64,000 nt of DNA from Erythrobacter colymbi. Lineage in GTDB: Bacteria > Pseudomonadota > Alphaproteobacteria > Sphingomonadales > Sphingomonadaceae. A program made the translations under genes and the position numbers. Shown here piece by piece: positions 34,281 to 42,772 of this stretch. The DNA is taken from NCBI RefSeq assembly GCF_002155685.1, contig NZ_MUYK01000004.1, forward strand, positions 372,001-436,000, read 5' to 3'. A model generated the notes under the pieces. That model was not told where the DNA came from, searched no databases, and was given only the letters and a program-made list of their open reading frames with translations. Within the stretch, counting starts at the first letter, position 1. Every line of letters begins with the position of its first letter.

Positions 34281-36140
34281 GTGCATTCCCCCACGCTGCC
34301 CCATTCTGCCCGCGCGGTTGCCAACCCTGCGGACCCGCAGGTCTTGCAGGACATCGACAACGCGCAGAACCTCGTCGAGCTGTTCCTGAAACGCGCCGAT
34401 GAAAAGGGCGATGCGCCCTTCCTGGGGCACAAGGACAGCGGGCAGTGGGTGACGCAGTCGTGGCGGTCGGCAGCCGAGCAGGTCTGCCTGCTGGCCGAGG
34501 CGCTGCGCGGCATGGGGCTGGAGGATGGCGACCGCGTTGCGCTGGTCTCCGAGAACCGTCCCGAGTGGTGCATCGCCGACCTCGCGATCATGGCCGCGGG
34601 CTGCATCACCGTGCCGACCTACACCACCAACACCCGCCGCGATCACGCGCATATCCTCGACAATTCGGGGGCGCGCGCGGTGTTCGTCTCGAACGAGAAG
34701 CTGCTCGCCCCGCTGGTCGGCGCGATCGGGCAGACGGGCCTTGTCGAGCACGTGGTCGGGATCGAGAACCTGAAGCGCCAGCAATCCGGCAGCTTCGAGT
34801 ATCACGATTGGTCGAGCCTCATCACCGGCGATGCCGCCGCCGCGCGCGCTGTGGTGGATGACCGGATCAGCCGCATCGAGCGCAACGAGACCGCCTGCCT
34901 CATCTACACCAGCGGCACCGGCGGCGCCCCGCGCGGGGTGATGCAGCACCACGGATCGATCCTGTGCAACGTCGCGGGGGCGGCGGAAATCCTGCTCACC
35001 GATTTCGGGATCAAGGACGAGCGCTTTCTCTCCTTCCTCCCCCTCTCCCACGCCTACGAGCACACCGGCGGGCAATATCTCCCCATCGGGGTGGGCGCGG
35101 AGATCTTCTATTCCGAAGGCCTCGAAAAGCTCGCCAGCAACATCGAGGAAACGCGCCCGACGATCATGGTCGTCGTCCCCCGCCTGTTCGAGGTGCTGCG
35201 CACCCGGATCATGAAGCAGGTCGAGAAACAGGGGAAGGTCGCCAACTTCATGATGGACGCCGCGCTCAAGATCGCGGGCAACACCAAGGATGGCAAGAAG
35301 CGCCTGCGCGACCGGCCGATGGACTTCCTCGTCGAGAAGACCCTGCGGCCCAAGATCCGCGCCAAGTTCGGCGGGCGGATCAAGGCGATGGTTTCGGGCG
35401 GCGCGCCGCTCAACCCCGAAGTCGGCAACTTCTTCGACGCGATGGGCCTCACCATGCTCCAGGGCTACGGCCAGACCGAGGCCGGGCCGGTGATCAGCTG
35501 CAACCGCCCCAAGGTGGGCCTGCGCATGGACACCGTCGGCCCGGCGATGCGCGGGGTCGAGGTGCGGATCGCCGAGGACGGCGAGATCCTCGTGCGCGGC
35601 GAGCTCGTCATGCACGGCTACTGGCGCAACGACGCCGAGACCGCGCGCACGCTTCAGGACGGATGGCTCCACACCGGCGACATCGGGCACCTCGATCACA
35701 AGGGCCGGATCAAGATCACCGACCGTAAGAAGGACATGATCGTCAACGACAAGGGCGACAACATCGCGCCCCAGAAGGTCGAGGGGATGCTGACGCTCCA
35801 GCCCGAGATCGCACAGGCGATGGTGAGCGGCGACAAGCGGCCCTACGTCGTCGGCCTGATCGTGCCCGATGCCGAATGGGCGTTGGAATGGGCGCGCGCC
35901 AACGGCGAGAAGTTCGACATGAAGGCCTTGCAGGAGCTGCCCGCCTTCAAGAACGCGGTGCGCGCGGCGGTCGACCGGACCAATGCCGACCTCTCGGTGA
36001 TCGAGAAGGTCCGCCAGTTCGCCTTCGCCGACGAGGCCTTCACCATCGAGAACGAGGAAATGACCCCCTCGATGAAGATCCGCCGCCACAAGATCCGCGA
36101 CCGGTATCAGGAGCGGATCGACGGGCTGTACCGCAGCTAG
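34281..36140 (+). CDS. Long-chain acyl-CoA ligase (AMP-forming)
   Basis: A 619-residue adenylate-forming enzyme that activates fatty acids to acyl-CoA. The GTG at 34281 fits AGGAG 9 nt upstream better than the TTG at 34275. Visible motifs: VALVSENRPEWCIADLAIMAAG, the P-loop YTSGTGGAPRGVMQHH (a Gly replaces the usual second Thr), SHAYEHTGGQY, MLQGYGQTEAGPVISCNRP, GWLHTGDIG and KITDRKKDMIVNDKGDNIAPQKVE. It resembles FadD15-type ligases. No export signal; probably peripheral membrane. The next gene starts 18 nt later. Confidence 0.92.
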   Translation: MHSPTLPHSARAVANPADPQVLQDIDNAQNLVELFLKRADEKGDAPFLGHKDSGQWVTQSWRSAAEQVCLLAEALRGMGLEDGDRVALVSENRPEWCIADLAIMAAGCITVPTYTTNTRRDHAHILDNSGARAVFVSNEKLLAPLVGAIGQTGLVEHVVGIENLKRQQSGSFEYHDWSSLITGDAAAARAVVDDRISRIERNETACLIYTSGTGGAPRGVMQHHGSILCNVAGAAEILLTDFGIKDERFLSFLPLSHAYEHTGGQYLPIGVGAEIFYSEGLEKLASNIEETRPTIMVVVPRLFEVLRTRIMKQVEKQGKVANFMMDAALKIAGNTKDGKKRLRDRPMDFLVEKTLRPKIRAKFGGRIKAMVSGGAPLNPEVGNFFDAMGLTMLQGYGQTEAGPVISCNRPKVGLRMDTVGPAMRGVEVRIAEDGEILVRGELVMHGYWRNDAETARTLQDGWLHTGDIGHLDHKGRIKITDRKKDMIVNDKGDNIAPQKVEGMLTLQPEIAQAMVSGDKRPYVVGLIVPDAEWALEWARANGEKFDMKALQELPAFKNAVRAAVDRTNADLSVIEKVRQFAFADEAFTIENEEMTPSMKIRRHKIRDRYQERIDGLYRS

Positions 36141-36157
36141 GCGGGCCGCGGGGGGCG

Positions 36158-36640
36158 ATGCTCGGCGCTGTCCTTGGCGCGGCCCTGCTGGCGCAGGCGG
36201 CGGCGCCTTGCCCGGTGACCCTGCCCAACGGCACGGCGGTGCGCGGCGGCTTCGCGCCTTCGCGTCTGCTGCCCGATTTCACCATCCTCAACCGCGAAAA
36301 GAGCCATGTGCTGGTGAAGCTCGAACCGGCCGAGGGCGGCGGGGAGGATCACGTCTATTTCATCGGTGCCGGCGCGGAGGTGATGATCCGCGGCGTTCCG
36401 CTCGGCAGCTACCGCGTGAGCGTGGCGGTGGGCGGGCGGTTCGCCGGCGATTGCCGCTCGATCGCCACGGCAACGGCGCTCTACCGCTTCGAGGAGCCCT
36501 TCGTTTTCACCCGTGTCGAGACGGTCGCCCCCGACGGCACGCGCGATTTCCAGATGGACGGCCACTGGATCGAACTCGGCAATGGCGATCGCGACGAAGC
36601 CACGGCGGACGCGATCACGGTGGCGGCGTTCAACGGGTGA
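36158..36640 (+). CDS. Small secreted protein, uncharacterised
   Basis: A 160-residue protein with a short signal peptide (LGAVLGAALLAQAAA) from the ATG at 36158. The mature part appears all-beta: FTILNREKSHVLVKLEP, DHVYFIGAGAEVMIRGVPLGSYRVSVAVGGRF, ATALYRFEEPFVFTRVE. Two Cys (APCPVT, GDCRS) may form a disulfide. No family recognised; similar small envelope proteins with a 'screened peptide-binding' beta domain occur in sphingomonads. It follows the acyl-CoA ligase by 17 nt. Confidence 0.7.
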   Translation: MLGAVLGAALLAQAAAPCPVTLPNGTAVRGGFAPSRLLPDFTILNREKSHVLVKLEPAEGGGEDHVYFIGAGAEVMIRGVPLGSYRVSVAVGGRFAGDCRSIATATALYRFEEPFVFTRVETVAPDGTRDFQMDGHWIELGNGDRDEATADAITVAAFNG

Positions 36641-36696
36641 CGATGCTGGCCGGATGACGCATGGCGACGGAGCGGCGGGGCAGATAGGACGGCGGC

Positions 36697-37293
36697 ATGA
36701 CAGTCTGGACGAAAACACTCGCAGCCGCGCTGGCGCTGGGCGGAACGCTCGCCGCGCCCGTTCATGCCGAAACGCCTGCTGCCTCTGCGCCCGCCCCGTG
36801 GATCGCGTCCGATTTCGCTGTGCCGACGCTGGTCGAGGGCCCCGGGTTCAAGCTCGTGCCCCTCGGGCCAGCGCTGGTTGAGATCGACTACCGCGCCTAC
36901 ATGTCCTCGATCGCGCATTTGCAGGCGACCTTCACCCGCTCGACCGGCTGGCCCAATGAAGGGATCACCCTCAAGGACGCAATGGTCGACATGGAGACCG
37001 AAGCCGCGCGCTTCGCCGCCCGCTCGTCCTTCGCCTATGCCGTCCTCACCCCCGACGGGACGCGCGAACGCGGCTGCGTCTACATCTACCCGAGCAAGGT
37101 CGCGGGGCACGATGCGCAGGTGGTGATGTGGGTGACGGCGGCCGAATACGAGGCCGGATTCGACGCGGAACTCTACGCGTGGACGCAAGGCTGGATCGCC
37201 CGCGACTGGCCCTTTCGGAGCGTCGCCTATCCGGGGCGCAGCATCGCGTGGGAGGAGTGGGACGCAGCTGTGGCGAAGAGCAAGGGTGGCTGA
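36697..37293 (+). CDS. Exported GNAT-like protein of unknown function
   Basis: A 198-residue protein with a signal peptide (LAAALALGGTLAAPVHA). The mature part reads FKLVPLGPALVEIDYRAYMSSIAHLQATF, WPNEGITLKDAMVDMETEA, RSSFAYAVLTPDGTRERGCVYIYPS and DAQVVMWVTAAEYEAGFDAELYAWTQGWIARDWPF. This strand-helix order resembles a GNAT acetyltransferase fold, but with an export signal and no clear acetyl-CoA loop, so catalysis is doubtful. The pattern is widespread among proteobacterial hypothetical proteins. Confidence 0.72.
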   Translation: MTVWTKTLAAALALGGTLAAPVHAETPAASAPAPWIASDFAVPTLVEGPGFKLVPLGPALVEIDYRAYMSSIAHLQATFTRSTGWPNEGITLKDAMVDMETEAARFAARSSFAYAVLTPDGTRERGCVYIYPSKVAGHDAQVVMWVTAAEYEAGFDAELYAWTQGWIARDWPFRSVAYPGRSIAWEEWDAAVAKSKGG

Positions 37294-37315
37294 GGCGCTC
37301 GCGCCACCCCTTGAT

Positions 37316-37341
37316 CGTCACCCCGGACTTGATCCGGGGTC
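37316..37341. repeat. Short palindromic repeat overlapping a gene end
   Basis: CCCCGGA-CTTGA-TCCGGGG forms a hairpin next to CGTCA, the end type of the repeat family seen at 27077. It lies inside the 3' end of the minus-strand gene at 37318 and supplies its stop codon. Confidence 0.65.
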
Positions 37342-37872
37342 GGGCTTGCTCGCTGCTTTTGCCGGCTTCACCTTGTCGGCCCACGCTTTGATCTGACCAA
37401 GTTGGTGATGCAGCAGTGTTTGCGCCTGCTCGATGTCCGCCAGCAGTTCCAGCATCCCGACCCGCGTGATCTGACGCGGCGGCAAGCGGTTCTCCGTCTT
37501 TCCATCGAAGGTCATGTGCTGGATCACGACTCCATTGCCAGTGGCCTTGACCGTTCCGTGAGCCAGATAGGCGCGCAGTTCATAGGCGCGCTCCCACGCA
37601 GCGATCCGCGATTTGGCCACCTTGCCATGGCCGCCGAAATCATGGCGGTCGATGCAGGCCTGCAAGGCTCTGAGGCGTAAAGCGGCCGCGGGATTGCGGG
37701 CTTCCTTACCCGTCACCAGCCCCTTGGCTTCAAGGGTCCGCAGACAATCCGCCACAGAATGCTCCGCCCGCGCGAAGACCTCGAGGCAGCACCCGCGCCA
37801 GGCACAGACAGCCACGGACCAGTCGTCGAGGCCGAAGAAGCTGATCTTGCTGACATCGAAATGTACCGACAT
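37318..37872 (-). CDS. Uncharacterised protein, C-terminus coded by a palindromic repeat
   Basis: A 184-residue cytoplasmic protein: SVHFDVSKISFFGLDDWSVAV, a helical centre with several Cys (CAWRGCC, DCLRT, QACID), and YELRAYLAHGTVKATGNG. Later residues VGMLELLADIEQAQTLLHHQL suggest a helix pair. The last residues PDPGSSPG and the stop come from the repeat at 37316-37341, so an earlier natural stop was probably overwritten by insertion. No family recognised; GC is somewhat lower than the neighbours. Confidence 0.65.
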   Translation of the reverse strand: MSVHFDVSKISFFGLDDWSVAVCAWRGCCLEVFARAEHSVADCLRTLEAKGLVTGKEARNPAAALRLRALQACIDRHDFGGHGKVAKSRIAAWERAYELRAYLAHGTVKATGNGVVIQHMTFDGKTENRLPPRQITRVGMLELLADIEQAQTLLHHQLGQIKAWADKVKPAKAASKPDPGSSPG

Positions 37873-37926
37873 CGCAATACCATACCGCTCAAGCCCTTAA
37901 ACCTTCGTCACTTTGCAGACATGGCC

Positions 37927-38517
37927 TCAATAAGGCGGCGCCACCTTCTCCCGCTGCGCCTTCGCCGCGGCGGTCCACCATGCCAGATCATCGGCGAACC
38001 TCGGAAACTGCCGCTCCAGCGCCTTGCCGCCATCGCCGACAGGCTCTCCCGCTTCGTCCAGCGCATCCTTCACCGGCCCGACCGCGATGGTGCTCGAGAC
38101 CACCACCATCCCCATTTCGCCGAGGATGTCGCGCCATGCCAGCGCCGAGCGCACCCCGCCGAGCCGCCCGGCCGAATAGCTGGCGATAGCGGCGGGCCGC
38201 CAGAACCACTCCTCGAGGAAATGGTCGGTGAGGTTCTTGAGCCCCGGCTGCACGCTCCAGTTGTATTCGCCGACCACGAACAGGAAGGCGTCCGCCTTGC
38301 GGATCTTCTCCGCCAGCGCCGCCATCGCCTCCGGGGCCTCGCCCTCGGGGTATTCCTTGTACATCCGGTCGAGCATCGGCAGGCCCACCGCCCTGGCGTC
38401 GATCAGCTCCACATCGGCCCCGCGTGCTGCCAGCTCGCGAACGCAGTAATCGGCGAGACGGATGCCCTGCCGGTCGCGGCGGTAGGAGCCGTAGAAGACG
38501 AGGATGCGGTCGGCCAT
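37927..38517 (-). CDS. NADPH-dependent FMN reductase
   Basis: A 196-residue flavodoxin-like reductase. Residues ILVFYGSYRRDRQGIRLADYCV form the FMN phosphate loop, FLFVVGEYNWSVQPGLKNLTDHF the second FMN loop (the family's P-EYNxSxPGxLKN), and SYSAGRLGGVRSALAWRDIL the third. It transfers hydride from NAD(P)H to FMN or to quinones or chromate. Cytoplasmic, probably a dimer or tetramer. Monocistronic on the minus strand, sharing a divergent promoter gap with the HTH-DUF4019 gene at 38651. Confidence 0.9.
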   Translation of the reverse strand: MADRILVFYGSYRRDRQGIRLADYCVRELAARGADVELIDARAVGLPMLDRMYKEYPEGEAPEAMAALAEKIRKADAFLFVVGEYNWSVQPGLKNLTDHFLEEWFWRPAAIASYSAGRLGGVRSALAWRDILGEMGMVVVSSTIAVGPVKDALDEAGEPVGDGGKALERQFPRFADDLAWWTAAAKAQREKVAPPY

Positions 38518-38650
38518 GGCAATCTCCTTCGCGCACGAGGCTAGCGCCTCTCAAAGGGCAGGGCTTGCCGAAAAGTGGCGAGCCGTGCCTGCGGCGGGAT
38601 ACGAGAAATTCGGGGTGGCCGCTGCGGGGTGCGGATTCTAGACCCGCTCC

Positions 38651-39442
38651 ATGACCACCGGCACCGACACACTGACTGAAAAGGAGCGGCACACCCTGCG
38701 CCTGATCCTGCGCGGGCACGATGCCAAGTCCGCCGCGCGCGAGCTCGGCCTGTCGGTCCATACCGTCAACGAGCGGCTGCGCGATGCGCGGCGCAAGCTC
38801 GGCGTCACCAGCAGCCGCGAGGCAGCGCGGCGCTTGCTGGCAGAGGAGGGGGATGCCCCCGAGACTCCCCCCGAAACGCTGGGGGACAAGCCTTTGGGGG
38901 CTGCGACGGACGCGGCCCAGGAGGCAGAGATCACGGCGTCCGCCACCCGGCGGCGGGCAGGACCGCGTCCTGCTCTTGTCCTGATGGGAGTGACCGTGAT
39001 GTCGCTTGTTCTTGCCGCCCTGTTCCTGCCCGCCTCGCCCCTGTCGGTGCTGGGCTCCGCCGCCGTGACCGAGACCGTTGCCGGGGCCGAACCCGAAGCG
39101 GGCACCCGCTCCGAGGCCGCCGCAGCCGCCACCGCCGCCGAGGCCTTCCTCGTGATGATCGACGAAAGCCGCTGGGCCGACAGCTACGCCACCACGGGGG
39201 CGGAGTTCCGCCGGCTCAACACCCTGAAGGTCTGGAGCGATGTCTCGGCCCGCCTCCGCCTGCCGCTCGGCAAGGTGTTGACCCGCGACATCGTCAGCAA
39301 CGAATACGTCCCCGCCCCGCCCGCAGGCTACCGGCTGGTCAAGTTCCGCTCGGCCTATGCCAACGGCACGAGCCAGACCGAAAGCATCAGCCTCGCGTGG
39401 GAAGACGGCGCGTGGAAGGTCGCGGGGATCGTGATCGACTGA
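38651..39442 (+). CDS. LuxR-type HTH protein with transmembrane segment and DUF4019 domain
   Basis: A 263-residue one-component protein. The N-terminal HTH (about 8-65) is of LuxR type: LTEKERHTLRLILRGHDAKSAARELGLSVHTVNERLRDARRKLGV. After an acidic linker comes one transmembrane helix (about 107-127), then a periplasmic DUF4019 domain (AEAFLVMIDESRWADSYATTGAEFR ... YRLVKFRSAYANGTSQTESISLAWEDGAWKVAG). The order DNA-binding/membrane/extracytoplasmic suggests direct signal transfer across the membrane without phosphorylation. Promoter shared with the divergent FMN reductase. Confidence 0.88.
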   Translation: MTTGTDTLTEKERHTLRLILRGHDAKSAARELGLSVHTVNERLRDARRKLGVTSSREAARRLLAEEGDAPETPPETLGDKPLGAATDAAQEAEITASATRRRAGPRPALVLMGVTVMSLVLAALFLPASPLSVLGSAAVTETVAGAEPEAGTRSEAAAAATAAEAFLVMIDESRWADSYATTGAEFRRLNTLKVWSDVSARLRLPLGKVLTRDIVSNEYVPAPPAGYRLVKFRSAYANGTSQTESISLAWEDGAWKVAGIVID

Positions 39443-39494
39443 GCGCCGATGGCGGCTTATAGTGGGGCGGTAGCGAAACGGGGGTGCTTTTCGC

Positions 39495-40403
39495 CTACGG
39501 CGATTTCGGCGCGGATGCGCTGATGGCGCCCACCCAGAAGAAACCGTCGAAAGCTGATCGCTCGTTCGACGCATCAGTTTGTTCAAGCCTGATGAACGGT
39601 TCTGACCCCAGATCCGCCTCCCCCTTTGTGGAGTGCGGACCACATTCGATGTCCTCGGATTTTACCGGACCTTTGGTTCGATCAACGCCGGGCTTCAACA
39701 GGCAATTCCAGCTCGTTCCATCTGCATAGCGCATGTTCAACGAGATCGTCTTGCCATATTGCGAAAGACGCAGCGCCATGGGATCGAAGTCGTATCCGCC
39801 TCGACTGACTGGGGTCTTCATCGCGTGAAAATTGCCAACAAGGACAAGCACATGATCATAGGTTGGCGACGTTGATGCGGTGGCAATATTGTCAGCTTGC
39901 GCCGCTTCCCAAGGTCCTTGCCCAGTCAGGTTGGAAAATCGATCCGCTTGTTGTTCGTCTCTGAACCCGCTGAATGCGACGATGCTTAAAGGCGCGCCAC
40001 TCTCCTTAACCCGGTGTAGCCGAACCAGCAGGTCAAACATCGCCGAGCTGCTGCGCCCGTCCGAGCCTTCGGCAAATAGCAAGGTGCGCAGTCGGTCCTC
40101 GAAATCATCCGAGTTCCATGCCGACTGAAGAGCCTCGTTTTCGGCTGCATCGTGCTCGATCGCCACAAGCACACGGTTGTTATCGCGTCCCAACGCACAG
40201 GCTAGCGAGCCAACGAAATTCGGCCCTTCATTGGTCCCGTGCAATTCTCCGAACACAACGAAGCGCGCATTGAGTTCAGCCACATCCGACCATCCGCGAG
40301 GTAAATCACAGTGGACGGCAGCCGGCTCCGGTTCTTCTGCCCATGCCGCGGCACCGTCTACCAAGGCAAGGGCGGATGCAAGGACAAAGAATAGCTGCTT
40401 CAT
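39495..40403 (-). CDS. Low-GC exported protein, ChaN/EreA-like
   Basis: The ATG at 40403 gives a 302-residue protein with a signal peptide (LFFVLASALALVDGAAAWA). Motifs ARFVVFGELHGTNEGPNFVGSL, VLVAIEHDAAENEALQSAW and VLVLVGNFHAMK recall the ChaN/EreA/TIKI superfamily, where GExHG and H-rich strands form a metal-dependent active site. Base composition is clearly lower than in the neighbouring genes and the codon choice differs, pointing to horizontal transfer. No operon partner. The function is not established. Confidence 0.65.
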   Translation of the reverse strand: MKQLFFVLASALALVDGAAAWAEEPEPAAVHCDLPRGWSDVAELNARFVVFGELHGTNEGPNFVGSLACALGRDNNRVLVAIEHDAAENEALQSAWNSDDFEDRLRTLLFAEGSDGRSSSAMFDLLVRLHRVKESGAPLSIVAFSGFRDEQQADRFSNLTGQGPWEAAQADNIATASTSPTYDHVLVLVGNFHAMKTPVSRGGYDFDPMALRLSQYGKTISLNMRYADGTSWNCLLKPGVDRTKGPVKSEDIECGPHSTKGEADLGSEPFIRLEQTDASNERSAFDGFFWVGAISASAPKSP

Positions 40404-40698
40404 GCTTTGGTCTCCCGGGCATGACGATAATGTCAGCTTTTTCAGGACATTCAACCAAGCCAATGACCGCAACGGGGTTGAGAGCTGAAGGGCAGGTCTT
40501 GGACGGAACCGGGGGCGAAGCCGTCATCCCCTCGACAGGCGCCGTGCTTTCCTGCTCCGGCGCAAGCCGGACCGCATGTTGCCTGCGGCGAAGCCGCAGG
40601 CTGACGTCGGACGGGTTCGGCTTCGCCGCCCCGCCGGCCGCCCGGCGGGCTGGCGCTGCGCGCCATCGCCTCGCAGCAGGGCTGCTCGCCTGCCCTCG
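40404..40698. other. 295-bp gap rich in short hairpins
   Basis: Between the low-GC gene and phaB lie several perfect stem-loops, among them TCCGGC-GCAA-GCCGGA, GCCTGCGGC-GAA-GCCGCAGGC and a GGCCGCCCGGC cluster (about 40550-40690). The sequence resembles the hairpin chains at 4701 and 61426. It follows the stop of phaB on the minus strand and may act as its transcript end. No gene is evident. Confidence 0.5.
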
Positions 40699-41421
40699 CT
40701 AGTACATATGCTGCCCGCCGTTGATGCTCATCGTGGAACCAGTCATGAACCCGCCGTTCTCGCTCGTCAGGAACGCCACCCCGCGGGCGATTTCCTCGGC
40801 CATGCCGAGGCGCCCGACCGGGATCTTGGCGACGATCTTCTCGAGCACCGGAGCGGGCACCGCGGCGACCATGTCGGTGTCGATATAGCCCGGCGCGATC
40901 GCGTTCACCGTCACCCCGAACTTCGCGCCTTCCTGCGCCAAAGCCTTTGTAAAACCGTGGATTCCGCTCTTCGCGGCGGCATAGTTGACCTGCCCGTATT
41001 GCCCCGCCTGGCCGTTGATCGAGCCGATGTTGACGATCCGGCCCCAGCCCCGCTCGCGCATCCCGGGGAAGGTCGCCTTGGCCATGTTGAAGCACCCGCC
41101 GAGGTTGATCCGCAGCACCTCGTTCCAGTCGTCGTAGCTCATCTTGTGGAGCGTGCCGTCGCGGGTCACGCCGGCGTTGTTGACGACGATGTCGACCGGG
41201 CCGTGCTCCGCCTCGACCTGCGCCACCCCGGCGAGCGTCGCTTCGTGGTCGCCCACGTCCCACCTGTAGGCCGGGATGCCCGTTTCCGCCGTGAAGGCCC
41301 GGGCCTTTTCCTCATTGCCGGCGTAGTTGGCGATGACCGTGTGGCCCTGGCGCTGGAGCCGCTTGCAGATCGCCTCCCCGATTCCGCGCGTCCCTCCGGT
41401 GACGATGGCTACCCGGCCCAT
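40699..41421 (-). CDS. phaB: Acetoacetyl-CoA reductase (NADPH)
   Basis: A 240-residue short-chain dehydrogenase that reduces acetoacetyl-CoA to (R)-3-hydroxybutyryl-CoA for polyhydroxybutyrate synthesis. NADPH-binding GGTRGIGEAI, NNAG, catalytic Ser/Tyr/Lys in NIGSINGQAGQYGQVNYAAAKSG, and PGYIDTDMV. GRVAIVTGGTRGIG and INGGQHMY at the ends are PhaB-like, distinguishing it from FabG. phaA and phaC are not in the window; phaZ lies at 55735. Confidence 0.9.
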   Translation of the reverse strand: MGRVAIVTGGTRGIGEAICKRLQRQGHTVIANYAGNEEKARAFTAETGIPAYRWDVGDHEATLAGVAQVEAEHGPVDIVVNNAGVTRDGTLHKMSYDDWNEVLRINLGGCFNMAKATFPGMRERGWGRIVNIGSINGQAGQYGQVNYAAAKSGIHGFTKALAQEGAKFGVTVNAIAPGYIDTDMVAAVPAPVLEKIVAKIPVGRLGMAEEIARGVAFLTSENGGFMTGSTMSINGGQHMY

Positions 41422-41578
41422 GATATTCTCCCCTTATGCAAACCGCTTGTCCCCGGCCAACCTAACGGTGACGTAGGGGAAGGGGAAGAACCGAATAGCT
41501 ATGCTGCCGCCCCGCCCGAAAAGGCCGCGCGAAGCGCCGCTGGCGGGGGTCGAGTGCCGGGCAAGAGGGGGTCAAGAC

Positions 41579-41606
41579 GGGTCTGGAGGGGGTCTGAAGG
41601 GGGTCT
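41579..41606. repeat. 11-bp tandem repeat (CTGGAGGGGGT), degenerate copies
   Basis: GGGTCTGGAGGGGGTCTGAAGGGGGTCT contains repeated CTGGAGGGGGT-type units, the reverse complement of the unit at 9340-9361. Confidence 0.6.
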
Positions 41607-41616
41607 AGAGCATAGC

Positions 41617-41646
41617 AAAAAGGGCCTGGTTTTTGGCCAAGCCCTT
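41617..41646 (-). terminator. Intrinsic terminator of the minus-strand gene at 41672
   Basis: On the minus strand AAGGGC-TTGG pairs with CCAG-GCCCTT around an A-rich loop, followed by TTTTT. It begins 26 nt after the stop of the exported-protein gene. Confidence 0.75.
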
Positions 41647-41671
41647 CAAAACCCTGCCATTTCCCTGAAAA

Positions 41672-42430
41672 TCAGAACTTGATCTGCGTTCCGACGTAGA
41701 CCGCCTGGCTATCCTTGACCGAATTGGTCAGCGGATCGAGCCGCTCGCGCTCCTGCGAATAGCGGACGCCCGCCATCACGTTGAGGTTCTGCGAAAGGCG
41801 GAAGCTGCCGCCCACGCCGACGGTCTGCTGACCGACCGAGTCCAGCGTATTGGGCGAACGGCCCGCGATCTGGCGATCCTCGAGCTCGATCCGCGGCTGG
41901 AGGCGGCTCGGCTTGTCCGCGGCGGCGGGCGCCTGCGGCTTGAACTGGGCGAGATCGGGAACCGAAAGGTTGCGGACATTGGCCGACAGGTCGACCGTGC
42001 GCGCGAAGCTCTGGTAGCCGCGCGCCGCGCCGAGCTGGAACTTGCTGGTGTCGAGACCGGCGAGGCCGAGACCGCGGCCCGGGACCGCATCGAGGGCCTT
42101 GCGCACGCTGATCGCGCGGGCAGTGTCGTCATCCACCCGCACCGCAACGGTGACGGTGCGCTTGCCGGTCACCGGCGGAGCGCTGGCGGGGGTGAAGCGG
42201 ATGCCGCGTTCGCGCGCCTTGTCGGCCACCCGCGCGGCGAGCGCCGGATCGACCGCGGCCGGCGTGAACACGCCGAGGCCGAGCGCATCGAGCGAGGCGG
42301 CGGTGCGCGCCGGGGCGACCTGCCCCGCCAGCGCGAGCCCCGCACTCGGCACAGCCAGCGCGAGGACGCCGGACATGGCGAGCAGCGGCAGCAGCTGCCC
42401 CTTCGCCTTTCTGTCCGTCTTGCGTGCCAT
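41672..42430 (-). CDS. Exported outer-membrane-like protein, uncharacterised
   Basis: A 252-residue product from the ATG at 42430: basic start MARKTDRKAKG, signal-like segment LLPLLAMSGVLALAVPSAGLALA, then an Ala-rich region (VADKARERGIRFTPASAPPVTGKRTVTVAVRVDD). The C-terminal third reads as amphipathic beta strands (VGVGGSFRLSQNLNVMAGVRYSQERERLDPLTNSVKDSQAVYVGTQIKF) ending in Phe, the signature used by the BAM complex, so a small outer-membrane barrel is plausible. An intrinsic terminator follows. Upstream, a 15-bp palindrome may regulate it. No family recognised. Confidence 0.7.
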   Translation of the reverse strand: MARKTDRKAKGQLLPLLAMSGVLALAVPSAGLALAGQVAPARTAASLDALGLGVFTPAAVDPALAARVADKARERGIRFTPASAPPVTGKRTVTVAVRVDDDTARAISVRKALDAVPGRGLGLAGLDTSKFQLGAARGYQSFARTVDLSANVRNLSVPDLAQFKPQAPAAADKPSRLQPRIELEDRQIAGRSPNTLDSVGQQTVGVGGSFRLSQNLNVMAGVRYSQERERLDPLTNSVKDSQAVYVGTQIKF

Positions 42431-42772
42431 TGCGCTTTCGTGTCCCATCCCGTTTCGGGCTATCTGCCCAAGCACCCGCCACATGAACGTTTCATGAGTC
42501 GCGTGCCTTTCCACATCTATTTGTAGATATCCCGAAATCGCTTGCAATGACCTTGCGCGGGAATCGCGGGATTCCCCTGAACCTGTGGCCCCTTGCACAC
42601 AGAATGGGTGCGACTCGGGGCAATTCAGGCAAGGTAAAGCCCCGAAGGCCTCATGCATTCCTATTCCGCCCCGGCGGGCACCCCAGAGGGGGCACGCGCG
42701 CCTTCGTGCTTGCCGCCGGGGGGCTTGGAGCTATAGAGCGGGCCCGAGACATATTTTGAGGATGATCCGGCA
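42431..42772. other. 342-bp divergent intergenic region
   Basis: This gap between two divergent genes contains CATGAA-CGT-TTCATG (42482-42496), a perfect palindrome about 55 nt before the minus-strand ATG, a 5-bp stem ATCTA-TTTG-TAGAT (42515-42528) and a GGAATC/GATTCC hairpin near 42560. All could be operators or 5'-leader structures. No ORF with coding character is seen. Confidence 0.5.
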
